Shown here: in pieces, positions 26,081 to 37,553 of the stretch
Layout: each line of letters starts with the position of its first letter
Numbering within the stretch: position 1 is the stretch's first letter
Assembly: GCA_034359265.1 (NCBI GenBank)
Contig: CP136890.1
Location: forward strand, 33,398,501-33,462,500
Direction of reading: 5' to 3'
DNA: 64,000 nucleotides
Origin: Canna indica
Taxonomy: Eukaryota > Streptophyta > Magnoliopsida > Zingiberales > Cannaceae
Notes under the pieces: generated by a model
Databases searched by the model: none
Seen by the model: only the letters and a program-made list of their open reading frames with translations
What the model was told of the DNA's origin: nothing
Made by a program: the position numbers and the translations under genes

Positions 26081-26690
26081 GGTTCATTAATTGGGGGTAG
26101 TCGGCCTAGCGAGCCCCCCCCCCTCGTGAGTTGTAAGCGGGTAACTAGAGGACTACTCTAAATGAGCGGAGTCAGTCTGTGTGGTGCATGTAGCACACAC
26201 GTTACTAAAGTAATATGTACCATGACCATATCAATCATTTGAACACAGAGATAATTACTGCATTAGTTATTTACATGGTTTGGCTTGGTGATGGTCGAGA
26301 CGACCACTCACTGAGTTCTTTGAACTCACCATTCTTTTATGTATGTTGTTTTACAGAGCGTGATCATTGAGTTTGGCGCGGCTGGTGGTGGCGAACTCCG
26401 TTCGCGATCTCATGAAACCCGTTGATGTAGTCGAGTTGAGTCGGATTTGAGTTTATTTAAGTGACATATAGTTTGTCTAAGCGTTGTAGTACTTGAACTT
26501 ATGTAGTATTGATACTTGGTTATGTAGCTTTTACTTAAATTGGTACTGAGTAGCTACTTTGATGATTAAGGTGTATGTTATGGCATATTGACTTGATTAT
26601 ATTGCATGAATAATTGTGTTTGTATGGTTTAGGCTTCGGAGTGTCTATCCGCACTCTAGCCGGTCGCGTGACCCAAATTTGGGGCGTGAA

Positions 26691-28030
26691 ATAATATACA
26701 CCCCATATATATATATATATGGGACCAGCAGTATAAACATAAATAGTTTCTCATGGTGCACCCGGCCCCTACCCCACCTCCTCCTTTCTAAGATTTGGTG
26801 ATCTTATATTGTCATACTAAGGGAGGTACGTGTCCTAGGTAAGTCTAGGTTCATTATCCCCCTCAACCCCATGACCCTACGGTTGATCACAACCCAACCA
26901 AGCCTATGTAATCCTAAGGGGCGTCGTGTAACCACTACGGGTAGCAAGTATTCCCTAAGTATAGCATATATTTTCTAAGTGTAGCATGTATTTCCAAGTG
27001 TAACATGTGTTACCTAAGGGTAACATGTAATTCTTAAGGGTAACATGTTCCTATTCCCTGTAAGTGAGCATCCCTACATTATCAATCCTCCCATTGACAT
27101 CCTTCTCCAAGAACCAAGATGTAATCAAGATTATACTCAAGAAATCACAAGAACAACATCAAGGGGGTGCGGCAAAACCCCAAAACAACAATAACCAGCA
27201 TCATTAAAAATCCGACAACATCACACGATTACACAAAGACGATGTAGGTTCCTTGATTGATTAACAACGTAGAGAATTCACCTAAGAAAAATCCATGAAA
27301 AACATCCCCTAAGGGACGGTGGCTTGGCTAAAGAAAAAGAGGAAGGAGTTCTAAAACCATTCACCGGAGAAGGAAATTAAAAAGGAAGACACTCCTCCAC
27401 GCTCCCACAAGTCCGGTTGCGCTGCCCAATTTCAAGTCCTCCCATGCCTTCTCCTTCCTTCTCATACATCCCAAAATCCAGCCGTCCAAATCAGATCTCC
27501 ACCGCTCACATCTAGGGGTAAGGGGTCTCGGACATGCTCCCCAAATTTCAGTCCGATCAGCCCCAAGATAGGGTCCCGATCACCCAATTTTAAAAAACTC
27601 GACGTAGTAGATTCCGGGAGAAGAAAACCAAAATCAGGGCTTCGGTAATTCCATGACAGACACAGATCCGACCGTTAAAAAGCAATATCCACCAATCAAA
27701 ATGTAAATCATGGAGTGTAAAACTTACTGTCCAAATTTCATTACGATCCGACCATGGACGCTCCATTGATCGCGAGGTTTGCCGACGTCCGACGCTGCAA
27801 GGAGCACTCTGCCAGGATTCCCTTCCTCCCTCTCCATGCGTGCACCTCTTCCTATGGGCGCCCAAGGGGGTGTGCGGCTGCTGCTATGAGTCGCCCCCCC
27901 CGAGGGATGAGGTATAAATACTAAAACCTCAATCGCCAAATGACCAAAGCGCCCCCTAACTTAAGTCAAGTCTAAAATAAATCATAAGTTGATCAATACA
28001 AGTTCATTTCGAGTTCTGCCTGAACCTCCT
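26691..28030 (-). repeat. Degenerate LTR remnant, minus orientation
   Basis: A TA microsatellite (26703-26720) is followed by five imperfect units of about 20 bp built on CTAAGTGTAGCATGTATTTC (26940-27055). The part after 27280 has the organisation of the reversed LTR-3 copies: a TTCACCTAAG block, GC-rich leader, a GATGAGGTATAAATAC block (27905-27920) and ACCAAAGCGCCCCCTAACTTAA (compare 60630-60662). It stops where LTR-2 starts at 28031. No coding region is supported; the frames at 27590-27939 are leader sequence. Confidence 0.55.
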
Positions 28031-30528
28031 GTAATACCCGCAAAAATTATGAAATTTTGCATATTGGTTCCAGCGGGATGAGCGCGATGCGTAACGACGC
28101 GTGCAGATTTGATAGCTAATGGAAGCGATTTAAGGTGAGACTATGCTCAAAATTAAATTACCTATTTATAGTGATAATTATTGTGTTAAGTTCGAGTTGG
28201 GATCGAGCCGAGTCCGAGGATGCGATCGGAGCTCGAATCGGACTTGTTTTGAGCGAGTTGGGTCGACTTAATTGAAGAGAGGCAAAATAATAAATTGTCA
28301 TTTGATTAATTAATTAATTATATATATATATGCCGGTAGGTACAGCTCCAAGGAGGAGCCGCACGTATCCTTAGGTGGTGTGAGGAAGAAATGGGACTCG
28401 GTGGAGATCTTTGGCTGGGAATCGGAGTTTCGCCGGAATTGATTCGTCGTAAGGCTTCTTCGTCGCCTTCTCTTCTCTTGAACCAGGCCTTATGTGAGTG
28501 GTTTTTTTCCTCACCAGATTTCTCTTTGATGACTGAACCTGACGGAAGTCTGTGTGATGCTGAATTTTTTTGTCCTCCAATTTCATGCCTCGTTCTCCCT
28601 CAATCGGAGTGTGTTTGGGAGGGATTGAGGATTGATTTCCTGTGCATGGTGTTTAGGCTAGAGCAATGGTAGGCGTGTCCTTAATTAGGGCAAACCACGG
28701 CTGAGTCAACTGAATATGTTCTACAGGGAAAGATAAATTGATAACAGTAAGAACATTAGCAATTCAAAATTTAATGTCTCCTTCAGCATTAAGCTTCCGG
28801 ATTTCTTCCTACTGCTGTTTGTGATGTTGCAGTGGCGATAGACCACATATTCTTTTTTTTCTCAGCCTTTATAAATTTTTAATTATGAGCATACACCCAT
28901 ATTTGGCATGTAAACTAAGTATGCAATTTAACCTCACTGTGACACGTTCCAATAAACAAGACCATGTGTCCTTCAATGGTGATTCAATGCTTTATTTTAG
29001 TTTTTATGTCGGAGATTGTTGCACTCCCCAAGTAGTATTCATGGTACTTTACAAGATAATGCAAAATTCCAGGATCCCATGGTTATTCAAAAGAAAAAGT
29101 AATAAAGAGTTTCCTATATGTTGATTCAATGAGATCATAGTTGTTGGTATGAGTTGCTAGAATTGGACCCAGTTTAAGGCTGAAACGAATTGGTTTTGTT
29201 GCTGATTTCTTTTCCAGATTGAAGCTGGAATATACACTGGATTAAGGCTGAAATGGATTAGCATTTCTTGCTGAAATTCTAACTAGATTAAGGCTGAATT
29301 ATACTAATGTGGTTGTGAAATTTTCGACATGTTGTATGCTGGAATCTCATGTATATACTTGCTGAAATTTATTTGAGTCATGCTGAAATGCACGAGTACA
29401 TGCTGCAATCTATTGAATATATGCTAAAATTATATGTTCTCGTCGGAGATAGTGTTTCATTCTGTAAAATACTGGAATAACATATCGATTTTTATGTACA
29501 CTACATTATGTGAATTTTGAATACCATATTATGACATGAACAGTAATGTACGAAGAGAAAATATATTGGTTAAGTAGGCTAGAATTGTCATACTGTTCAC
29601 TGAATGGGTCGGGTTGCGAGTTCGGTGCGACACTTCCCAGCTTGTTGTAGTTGTAGTGGCCTAACCTTGTGAATAGTAGATTATTTGGACACTTCTATGT
29701 TCGGGATGAGGGTATAGGCCCTCGAGTGGAAAATTTAGGAAGGTGATCTGTAGAGGGGTTGAAATCCCAGATGCGGATCGAATTTCCACGAGACCTGGGA
29801 ATGTAAGAAAACTAAGGAGTTTAGTTTGTTCCACTAAATTCAGAAACCTTGGACAGATGTGATACTCTTTTCATTTTTCGAGAAATTTCATAAGTCCAGA
29901 TAGGCCGAGTGGTGCACATCGCGCACGGGTTGATATTCGGCCGGATAAGCCGAGCGGTGCGCATCGCGCACGAGATGATATTGGACTAGATAGGCCGAGC
30001 GGTGCGCATCACGCACGAGATGATGTTGGGCCGTATTGGGCCAAGTGGTACGCCTAACGTACGAGTTATGGGCACTGAGGCTAGAGGGCCTTCCTAGCTC
30101 AGTGAGCTCGAGTGACATGGGTCGAAGGGCCTTTCCCGACCGAGTTATGGGCACTGAGGCTAGAGGGCCTTCCTAGCTCAGTGAGCCTGAGTGACATGGG
30201 TCGGAGGGCCTTTCCCGACCGAGTTATGGGCACTGAGGCTAGATGGCCTTCCTAGCTCAGTGAGCCCGAGTGACATGGATCGGAGGGCCTTTCCCGATCG
30301 AGTTATGGGTAAGTGGGTAACTAGAGGACTGCTCTAGTCATGCTATGTGGTGCGCGTAGCGCACGAGTTACTAAAGCAATATGTACCATGATTATATTAT
30401 AGTTAATTATTGCATTAATAGTTTATTTGGTTTGCTTGGTGATGTTCGATATGACCACTCACTGAGTTCTTTGAACTTACCATTCTTTTCTGTATGTTGT
30501 TTTGCAGAGCGTGATCATTGAGGTTGTA
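28031..30528 (+). repeat. LTR-2 family LTR, second copy, 3' truncated
   Basis: It begins TGTAATACCCGCAAAA and follows the LTR at 21113 through the GGAGCCGCACG block and both minisatellites up to GAGCGTGATCATTGAGG. There it is cut by a different LTR at 30529, so the last about 325 bp are missing. The ORFs 28391-28672 and 29888-30154 are leader and minisatellite translations. Confidence 0.78.
29890..30310 (+). repeat. Two minisatellites in second LTR-2 copy
   Basis: Four units of about 48 bp (GGCCGAG, CGGTGCGCATCGCGCACGAG) at 29897-30065, then about three units of about 90 bp with GTTATGGGCACTGAGGC and GGCCTTTCCCGACCGAG at 30065-30305. Copy number differs from the first LTR-2. Confidence 0.88.
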
Positions 30529-32040
30529 ATACCCATGGGAAATTTAAATTTTATTTATTGTGGTTCCAGTGGGAAATCAGGATGCGCGTCATAGCTGGCC
30601 GAATGAATCATCGTGAGGCGTGAATTGAGGTACGGCCCCTATGCGCAAGCAAAATTATTTCATGGTACTTGGTTTGGATGTTAGATGTAAGTTGAACTCG
30701 AGTCGAGTTCGGGGGGTTCAAGCGGAACTCAAATCGGAAGTGTATAGGCTCATATATGACTCACTTAAGTTATAAGGGCATTAAGGTAATTTAATAAAAG
30801 AAAGAAAAGAGGGTTTAAAGAAGGGATTTTGGCAACTGCATGGGGAGAGGAAGGCACGAACAATCTAAGCAGGGGGTAAGCGGCACCTACAAAATTGGTG
30901 GTCGGATTTCTCAAGATCGCCGGAGCCGATCGTCGCCAAATTTGAGGGTCGTCTTCTCCTTGGGTTTCCCTTCCTTCTGGTGAGTGGGTTTCCATATGGG
31001 GATTTACAATTCATGCCGCCTACACCATGTCGCCTATGCAGTCTCCATGCTTGCTTGATTTGTGCAATTGTTTCCAATTATTATTTTCATGGGAAAGTTA
31101 GGTCTTAAATCTTGTTTTGGAGTCTTGAGAAACAATCCTATGCATGATAAAAAAAAAAGAGATCAGTCATGAAGCCATAGCAAGGTGCTGCTCCACATAG
31201 TTGAAAGGTGAGAGGCACCTCAACTTTGGAGGACAACCCCTTAAATTACTCCCTCATGATCAGTAAGGTAAGTCCTCATTAGTTGGTGGATTTTTGAGAT
31301 AGAATTCTAATGATGCATGTGATCCATTGTGGTTTTGAGATGCTTCCATTTGTCTAAATTTCTTGTATGAAGGAATGAAGAAATCTTTGTCATACTATGA
31401 TAGTAGAATTAGTAGTTCATGTTGATATAACTTTGCCATGTTGTGGTGGTAGTCCAATGCGTAGCCTTTATGATTATTTGCAAGAACATGATCATGAGTT
31501 TAATAAGGATTAGGGGAGATAAATTCTGGACAAAACAGGGTCCAAGTGGGGTGTTTGGTGATCAAAAGGGAGAGATGATAAAAATAGGAACTTGCTTGAT
31601 GGTTATAATTTTTATGCAAGTTGGACACAAATTTTGGGGGCTGCGAAGTCGTCGGATTGGCCCACACTTCTAGGAATAGAGAGAATAATACATGAATAGT
31701 CTCGATACTAAATTTCACTAAATGCTGGGTTGAAATGACCAGGTTTACACAATTAGTTCGAAGGCTAATCAAAGTTGTCCGGTTCTGCGCATAGTAGAAA
31801 TTTGCAAAATTTACGATAAGTTGGGGTTTTGATGCTGTGATTTAAATGTCGTGTGTTGTCCGTTGGTAGTGAAATTTCGGGAAGACCTTATAGGTAACAA
31901 GTTGTATTGAACAAAGTTAGTTTGAGGGAAAAAGGTTAAGGAATGACATAGTTATGAATTTTGCAATATGGCTAGTCAACTATAAAAATCTGCTCATGAA
32001 TGCAGAAATCCCAGTAGGTGCAGAATTACTGGGATGGCAT
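30529..32040 (+). repeat. Probable LTR fragment of a third related type
   Basis: It starts TGTAATACCCATGGG immediately after the truncated LTR-2 and keeps the layout of these LTRs: GTGGTTCCAGTGGG block, GAGTCGAGTTCGG, a GC-rich leader (30880-30980) and CTGGTGAGTGGG at 30975. No matching end (GTGTGACA) is seen before unit R sequence begins near 32041, so it is truncated. Nothing coding is recognised. Confidence 0.55.
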
Positions 32041-32281
32041 ATTCGTCACACCGATTCATGACAATAATTTAATTAATTGATTTGTAGACATGCATGTGCA
32101 GAGAACAAATATATGTAAGTTTGCAGAACTAACCTTTAAGTGTTATCTTGTCACTAGATAACTGTGATATCATGTAGATGATGGCTGCTGCAATTGATAC
32201 GGGGCTTCTCCTGCACAATATTTCCGAATACAATTAGCGCCTGGCGCCAGCTTCTTAAAACCAGATAGATATATAATATAT
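32041..32281 (+). repeat. Unit R fragment (left of solo LTR-1)
   Basis: AT-rich sequence matching 41095-41330 and 48500-48740, including GCAGAACTAACCTT, GATAACTG and the palindrome CTGGCGCCAG (32241-32250). It continues at 34885 after the inserted solo LTR. Confidence 0.85.
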
Positions 32282-34884
32282 TGTCACGCTCCAACTCAGG
32301 GTCCCGTGATCGGCCAGGGTATATGTGCCTATACCCCGAAGCCTAACCCATGCACATGCCAAAACAAATATTGTAGCGGAAAGAAAACAACAAGTTCTAT
32401 TTTAAAGGAAAAGTGAATTAATAACAATATTAATAACTCAGAAGTAAAGAAAATGCAGAAATACGATTAGGTTCAACAATTCAAAAGTTCAGTCAAATAA
32501 AACCTGAAATAATAACATAAATGCCCTCAGGCTACAACGCCAAAATAATCTAATACAAGTGCATGACACTACCAAAAGAAAAACTCGACTACGATCCTAA
32601 CTAGGATTGCTATCAGATCCAACGGGCTCCTCTGCCCTCCAGCGACGTCAAGTGCATCCAAACCACCTCACCAGTCAGGCTCTGCAAAATAGAAATTACA
32701 CGACAATAGGTGAGTTTAAAGAACTCAGTGAGCGACTTTATCCGCCCTCTCAAATAAACACCGAGATAACATAAATAAATTCTATCTCTAAAAAGGCCAT
32801 GTCGCAAAAACGTGACTAGCTACCAGGCCCGAAGGCCATCCATGCCCACGTCATCTATCTCTTCAAAGAGATGCATCAGGCCGAAGCCCTACCATGCCCG
32901 AAGGCAGCGTCACCTAAAAAAAATGTGCAGCAATTCGAAGCCCTATCATGCCCAAAGGCAACATCACCATCACAAATGTTCATCGGGACGAATCCCTACC
33001 ATGCCCAAAGGCAACATTACCATCAATGAGGTGCATCGGGTCGAATCCCTACCATACCTAAAGGCAACATCACCGTCAAGAGGTGTATCGGGTTGAATCC
33101 CTACCATGCCCAAAGGCAACATCACCATCAAGAGGTGCATCGGGTCGAATCCCTACCATGCCCAAAGGCAACATCACCATCAAGAGGTGCATTGGGTCGA
33201 ATATCAGGATAATCGGGAAAGACCCTCCGAACTTATCCTGCAGGTTGGGAATTGACATCCCACCACCCGAGCGTAGCCCGTAACCCAGCTCCTAAATGAG
33301 CCGCTCCGCCATTCCTAAGGATATGGCGCTTCAAGACCTAAGTCAAGATTCTCCTACGGTGTCCTAAGGGTGTCCTCACTATGAAGCGTCTCAACACTTC
33401 AAACCCGACCCTTACCCCATAGACCCGCAACGCCATGAATTCGTGTGGTTTTATTTCATGCATACATTGTAAGTTGGTTCATAACAGATTATGCTCAACC
33501 TTAGACCCAATTTTAATTATAGAATTAAAATCTAGATCAACTTAATTAGGGTTTTGTATTAGAGTTTTGTTCTAGGGTTTTGTTCTGCCCAAAACTGCTG
33601 TGTATACTCCGAATATACTCTTCAAAGTGTGTCCTATATTTCCAAACTATATTTTCTAGTCAAAATGATAGGTTACATGACTATAATCAGAGATCTAATC
33701 ACATAATAACAGAGAAATGAAAAATCAGCCCAGATTCAATAAACAACACATAAATTTCAGAAAGTTGAAATTTCCAGCACAACATGAAATAAAATCCGAA
33801 TTTTGCAGAATTAAATTCCTAAATTTCTAACATCACAGATTCATGTCATCAAGCCAATCATGCACACAATCTCATAATTTTTATTCAATAAAAATTAGCA
33901 TATATATCAAGAATCCCTAAACCAAGAATGAAGGAAATTAAATTAATTCTTTAGCATCAAAAACATCTAGAACTCTAAGATGAGGTTTGCACCCAAGATT
34001 CACAAGATTTAATTATAAAATCACAGATCTTCCCTTAAACATAAATTCCATGATATGAGATCAAAATTTAAGATCTAAGCATAGCATAGACACCCAAAAA
34101 ATCTCAAGAACACAAAAGGACATTATCAAAATCAAGAATCCTCAAGGCGGCTTCAAGAAAATTCGAAGAAAACTCGAATAGGAGGGATAAAACCACTCAG
34201 CTTGATTAGGAAAACAATTTAGAAAAGAATTTCCAAGCGGCGATATCCAAATCCGACCTCAAAGAGGACGGCTCGACTCAACAAGGGAGAAAGAGGGGCG
34301 GCGGCTCCACTCAAGCTGACGGCTCCAAGAAGAGGAAGGAAGGAGGGGCGACGGCTCCTCCTCAAGCTGGTTGCTCCAAGATGGGGAGAGAGAGAGGGGA
34401 AGAGGGGAGGATGGCTCGGCGGCTAGGCTTGAGGGCGGCGGCTCCCATTCTCAAATTTTTAGGTGGCTCCAAAATAGGAGCCACAAGCCATGACGGGTGG
34501 TTTTATACACCCTCCTCAACCCTAACGCCTTAAACCATTAATTCACAACCCGCATCCACCTTAAGCTAAAACCAAAACCCGCTAACCTGGTAGACTTAAA
34601 TAATTTAATTAATCTCATTCTAATAAATCACAAACAATTAATTAAATACCCACATGAACATAATTAGCAATTATGCACACACAACACCAAATTAAATACT
34701 CTCAACCACCCAAGCCTAAAAATTCATAAATTCATAAATTTATATTATACTTACCCGAGCTCACAAGCTCGCTTCGGACAATGAGTCGACTCGACTCGAC
34801 TCAACTCAACCACGAACTAGTTCGCTAAGCTGGCAAATACACATAAAAGGAAAAATAATAAATTTAAATATCTGGGATATTACA
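32282..34884 (-). repeat. Solo LTR-1 (gypsy), minus orientation, about 2603 bp
   Basis: TGTCACGCTCC to GGATATTACA, colinear with the reverse of 22252-24939. It sits inside unit R: the left flank ends GATATATAATATAT and the right flank resumes ATATACTAATATT. The target duplication lies in TA repeats and cannot be fixed exactly. The 52-bp minisatellite occupies 32870-33205. The frames at 32812-33283 are translations of that minisatellite. Confidence 0.9.
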
Positions 34885-35005
34885 ATATACTAATATTTAC
34901 CTAGCAATACATAACTTAACTAGATTTGACGCAAATTAAATTGAATTTTTTAGATTAATTCAAAATTTTAAAAATCCAATTTTTAAAAAATGACGTTATT
35001 TTAAA
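34885..35005 (+). repeat. Unit R fragment between solo LTR and MULE
   Basis: It matches 41323-41440 (CTAGCAATACATAA, TGACGTTATTT). Its last nine bases, TATTTTAAA (34997-35005), are the target duplication of the MULE. Confidence 0.85.
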
Positions 35006-36320
35006 GGGTAATTACCTTAGTATAGCCTGAACTATGGACTTGTCTCAAATCTGTCTTGAACTTTGACTTCTTCAAATTGCATCCTCAACTATCACATTTG
35101 TATCAATTGCATTCCTTCGTCAAAATTTCATCAGCTACCCCGTTAATCCTGCCACGTGGCATGTACACGTGTAATAAAAAATTATTTTTTATTCAAAATT
35201 GAATAAAAAATTCTTTTTTTTCAAAATCTTTTCTTATGTCCACGTGTGCTGCACACGTGGATTAAAAAAATTATTTTTTCATTTTTTTAAAACTCTATTC
35301 TGACTTGTCCACGTGTGAAGCACACGTGGATTGTCTTTTTGCCCTAAAATAAACCCCGACTGCCCCACACGTTCCCCGACATCAACTTCCCCTTCCGCCC
35401 CACCCGCTGCTGGAAGCTTCGGCGATCGACGATAATAAAAGTTCTCTGGCGTCTGCTCCGGCTCCGACGATGAGGAATCCCCAGCTACAATAGTCGGCGA
35501 CTGCTCGCAGAATGGCAGCTTGGGGGAAACAACCCCTAAGTCGTTCTACTCGACATCGCAGGACCATCCTTCCTCCCAAGCATGACCAATCGACTGCAGA
35601 AAATCCTGTAAGTTCAAATTTTGTTATTTTCGTGTGTGTTTGATTCGCATTTATGTTTTGAACCAATATTAGGGTTTATTTGAATATGACGTTAGGGCTT
35701 TGAGATTTCTTTCGAGATTTATTGTTTTCGAGTGTTTACTGTTATATTACTTGTTAATCTATATTGAAATCTTACTGTGAGCAGCTATGATTTAGTGTTT
35801 ACTGCTATGGTTTATAGAAATCATAATTTGGATGTTAGCAGCTATAAAAGAGCTATCTTTGATGTAATCTGGTTTATGTTGATGTAATCTGGTTTATGTT
35901 CATGTAATCTTCTTTATTATTGATTTTTTATTCTGTATTAAGTACTGTTAGTATACCCTGTTAGTATACTACTGTTAGTATACTACTGTTACTGTATTCA
36001 ATCATCAAGATACTCTAAACATGTTTCCTTGAACATGGTACTCTAAATATGGTTCAATCATCAAGTGTCAAATATGTTTCCTTAAAGGTCATAACAGAAG
36101 AAGTTGTGCATTGAGGACACGAGGAGCTTCAACACATGTGGAGGAGGTAAGTTGTCAATTGTGTGTTGTGGAGGAGCTTCAACAGGGTAGCTGACAGAAT
36201 TTTGACGAATGGATGCAATTGATACAAATGTGATAATTGAGGATGCAATTTGAAGAAGTCAAAGTTCAGAATAGATTTGAGACAAAATCCATAATTCAGG
36301 ATATATTCAGGTAATTACCC
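35006..36320. mobile_element. Mutator-like element (MULE), Pack-MULE-like
   Basis: Long inverted ends begin GGGTAATTACC and stay similar for about 120 bp (35006-35130 against 36195-36320). A perfect 9-bp duplication TATTTTAAA flanks the element (34997-35005 and 36321-36329), which is diagnostic of Mutator-type insertion. No transposase is visible in 1315 bp. The interior 35340-35615 is clearly more GC-rich than the rest and exon-like, ending at CCTGTAAGTT, a good splice-donor context, so a captured host gene piece is likely but unidentified. The minus frame at 35382-35666 has no recognised domain. Confidence 0.9.
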
Positions 36321-37210
36321 TATTTTAAACATATCCTAAATTTGATATAAATTTAAATATAAAAAATTAATTATTCGCCAATCAACCATAATTTGTAATA
36401 TATATTTGAATCTTATAGAAAATTCAAAAGATTCACCAATTCAACATAATTTGTGAATTTATTCGAATTATACTCAAAATTCAAACTATTTATAAATACA
36501 TCTTTAGTTAAAAATAATTTGTTTTAAATATTTCAATTTCTTAAATGAAAATGTTACTAAATTCAATCTATTTATGATTTCCAACTAACTTTATTTGTTC
36601 AAAAAATTATATTAAATATTAATATGATATTGATAAGATGAATTATTATTTTATTATTGTATCTATTTGAAAATTTATTGTTTTATTGATTGGCACATTT
36701 GAAGTACGAGGCCTCTACCAATCAATTTTGTATATCTTAAATTTTTATTTATATATAATTTATTAAATTATTCTTCTTTTTTGTTTTGTTGAATTTTTGA
36801 ATTTTTGATTATTTTTATATATTAATAAAAAAAAAATTGAAATCTCTAATAAAATTTGATTATATATTTTTAGTCAATATTAAATATATAGTTATATATT
36901 ATAACTTTATGTTTTTGTGATATATCATATTGCGTATTATTATAAATTTATCACTTCTATATTATCATTTTTATTTTTTTATTTGTAATAAATGACAAAA
37001 CAAATATGATATTTTTTAGTGTTTTGTTGTTACAACTTCAAGTTTAATTTGGAATTTCATAATAATTAGCTATAAACAAAATTAATTTTGTGTTATTAGT
37101 AAATATTAAATATCCGATGATAGATTTTAACTTTGTCTTTATCATTACTATTTATTACTACTATTGTTATTTCCTATATATCATTTATAAAATATATGCC
37201 TAAAAATTTA
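36321..37210 (+). repeat. Unit R fragment right of the MULE
   Basis: Almost pure A/T sequence colinear with 41430-42325, up to AAATATATGCCTAAAAATTTA, where the LTR-3/LTR-4 mosaic begins. No gene. Confidence 0.85.
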
Positions 37211-37553
37211 ATATCCCCCTTCTACCGCTCGGCCAACTCGAGCAGGATGATGACCATGCTCGGTCGAACCCTCTAGAGGTGGTGGAATTGCCTGCGACGT
37301 CCACTCGAGCATCAATCCAAAACCGAAAACAAAACGAATACAAGTCTATACGCGAGTTGCGAGACGAGCGAGGAAATTGGGGAAAATTTTGGCATGACCT
37401 TCCCCCTTTTTCCTCGACTCGACCAGCCCCTTAAAGCGAGAAATCAACACATTTTCAAACATGAAATCACAGTATGTACAATGATTTAAAAATCTAACAT
37501 GAGGAAACAACTCGATCAGCAAAACTCGTGGAGAAAACCTCGATTTCAAAATC
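37211..37553 (-). repeat. LTR-3 fragment, minus orientation
   Basis: It matches 51400-51740 in the LTR-3 copy: CTCGAGCAGGAT, GCGACGTCCAC and GAGGAAATTGGGGAAA. It is interrupted at 37553 by LTR-4. Confidence 0.78.

Larger units (their letters stand above)
21113..26690 (+). repeat. LTR-2 family LTR interrupted by a solo LTR-1
   Basis: It starts TGTAATACCCGCG at 21113 and ends near 26690 in CGCGTGACCC..GGGGCGTGAA, a mutated form of the usual GTGTGACA end. With the nested LTR-1 (22252-24939 plus its 5-bp duplication) removed it is about 2.9 kb. A second copy starts at 28031 with the same opening. A GGTGAGTG motif at 21570 follows a GC-rich leader, as in the other LTR families here. The match to known gypsy LTRs is inferred from termini and context; no internal coding region is attached. 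Confidence 0.75.
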
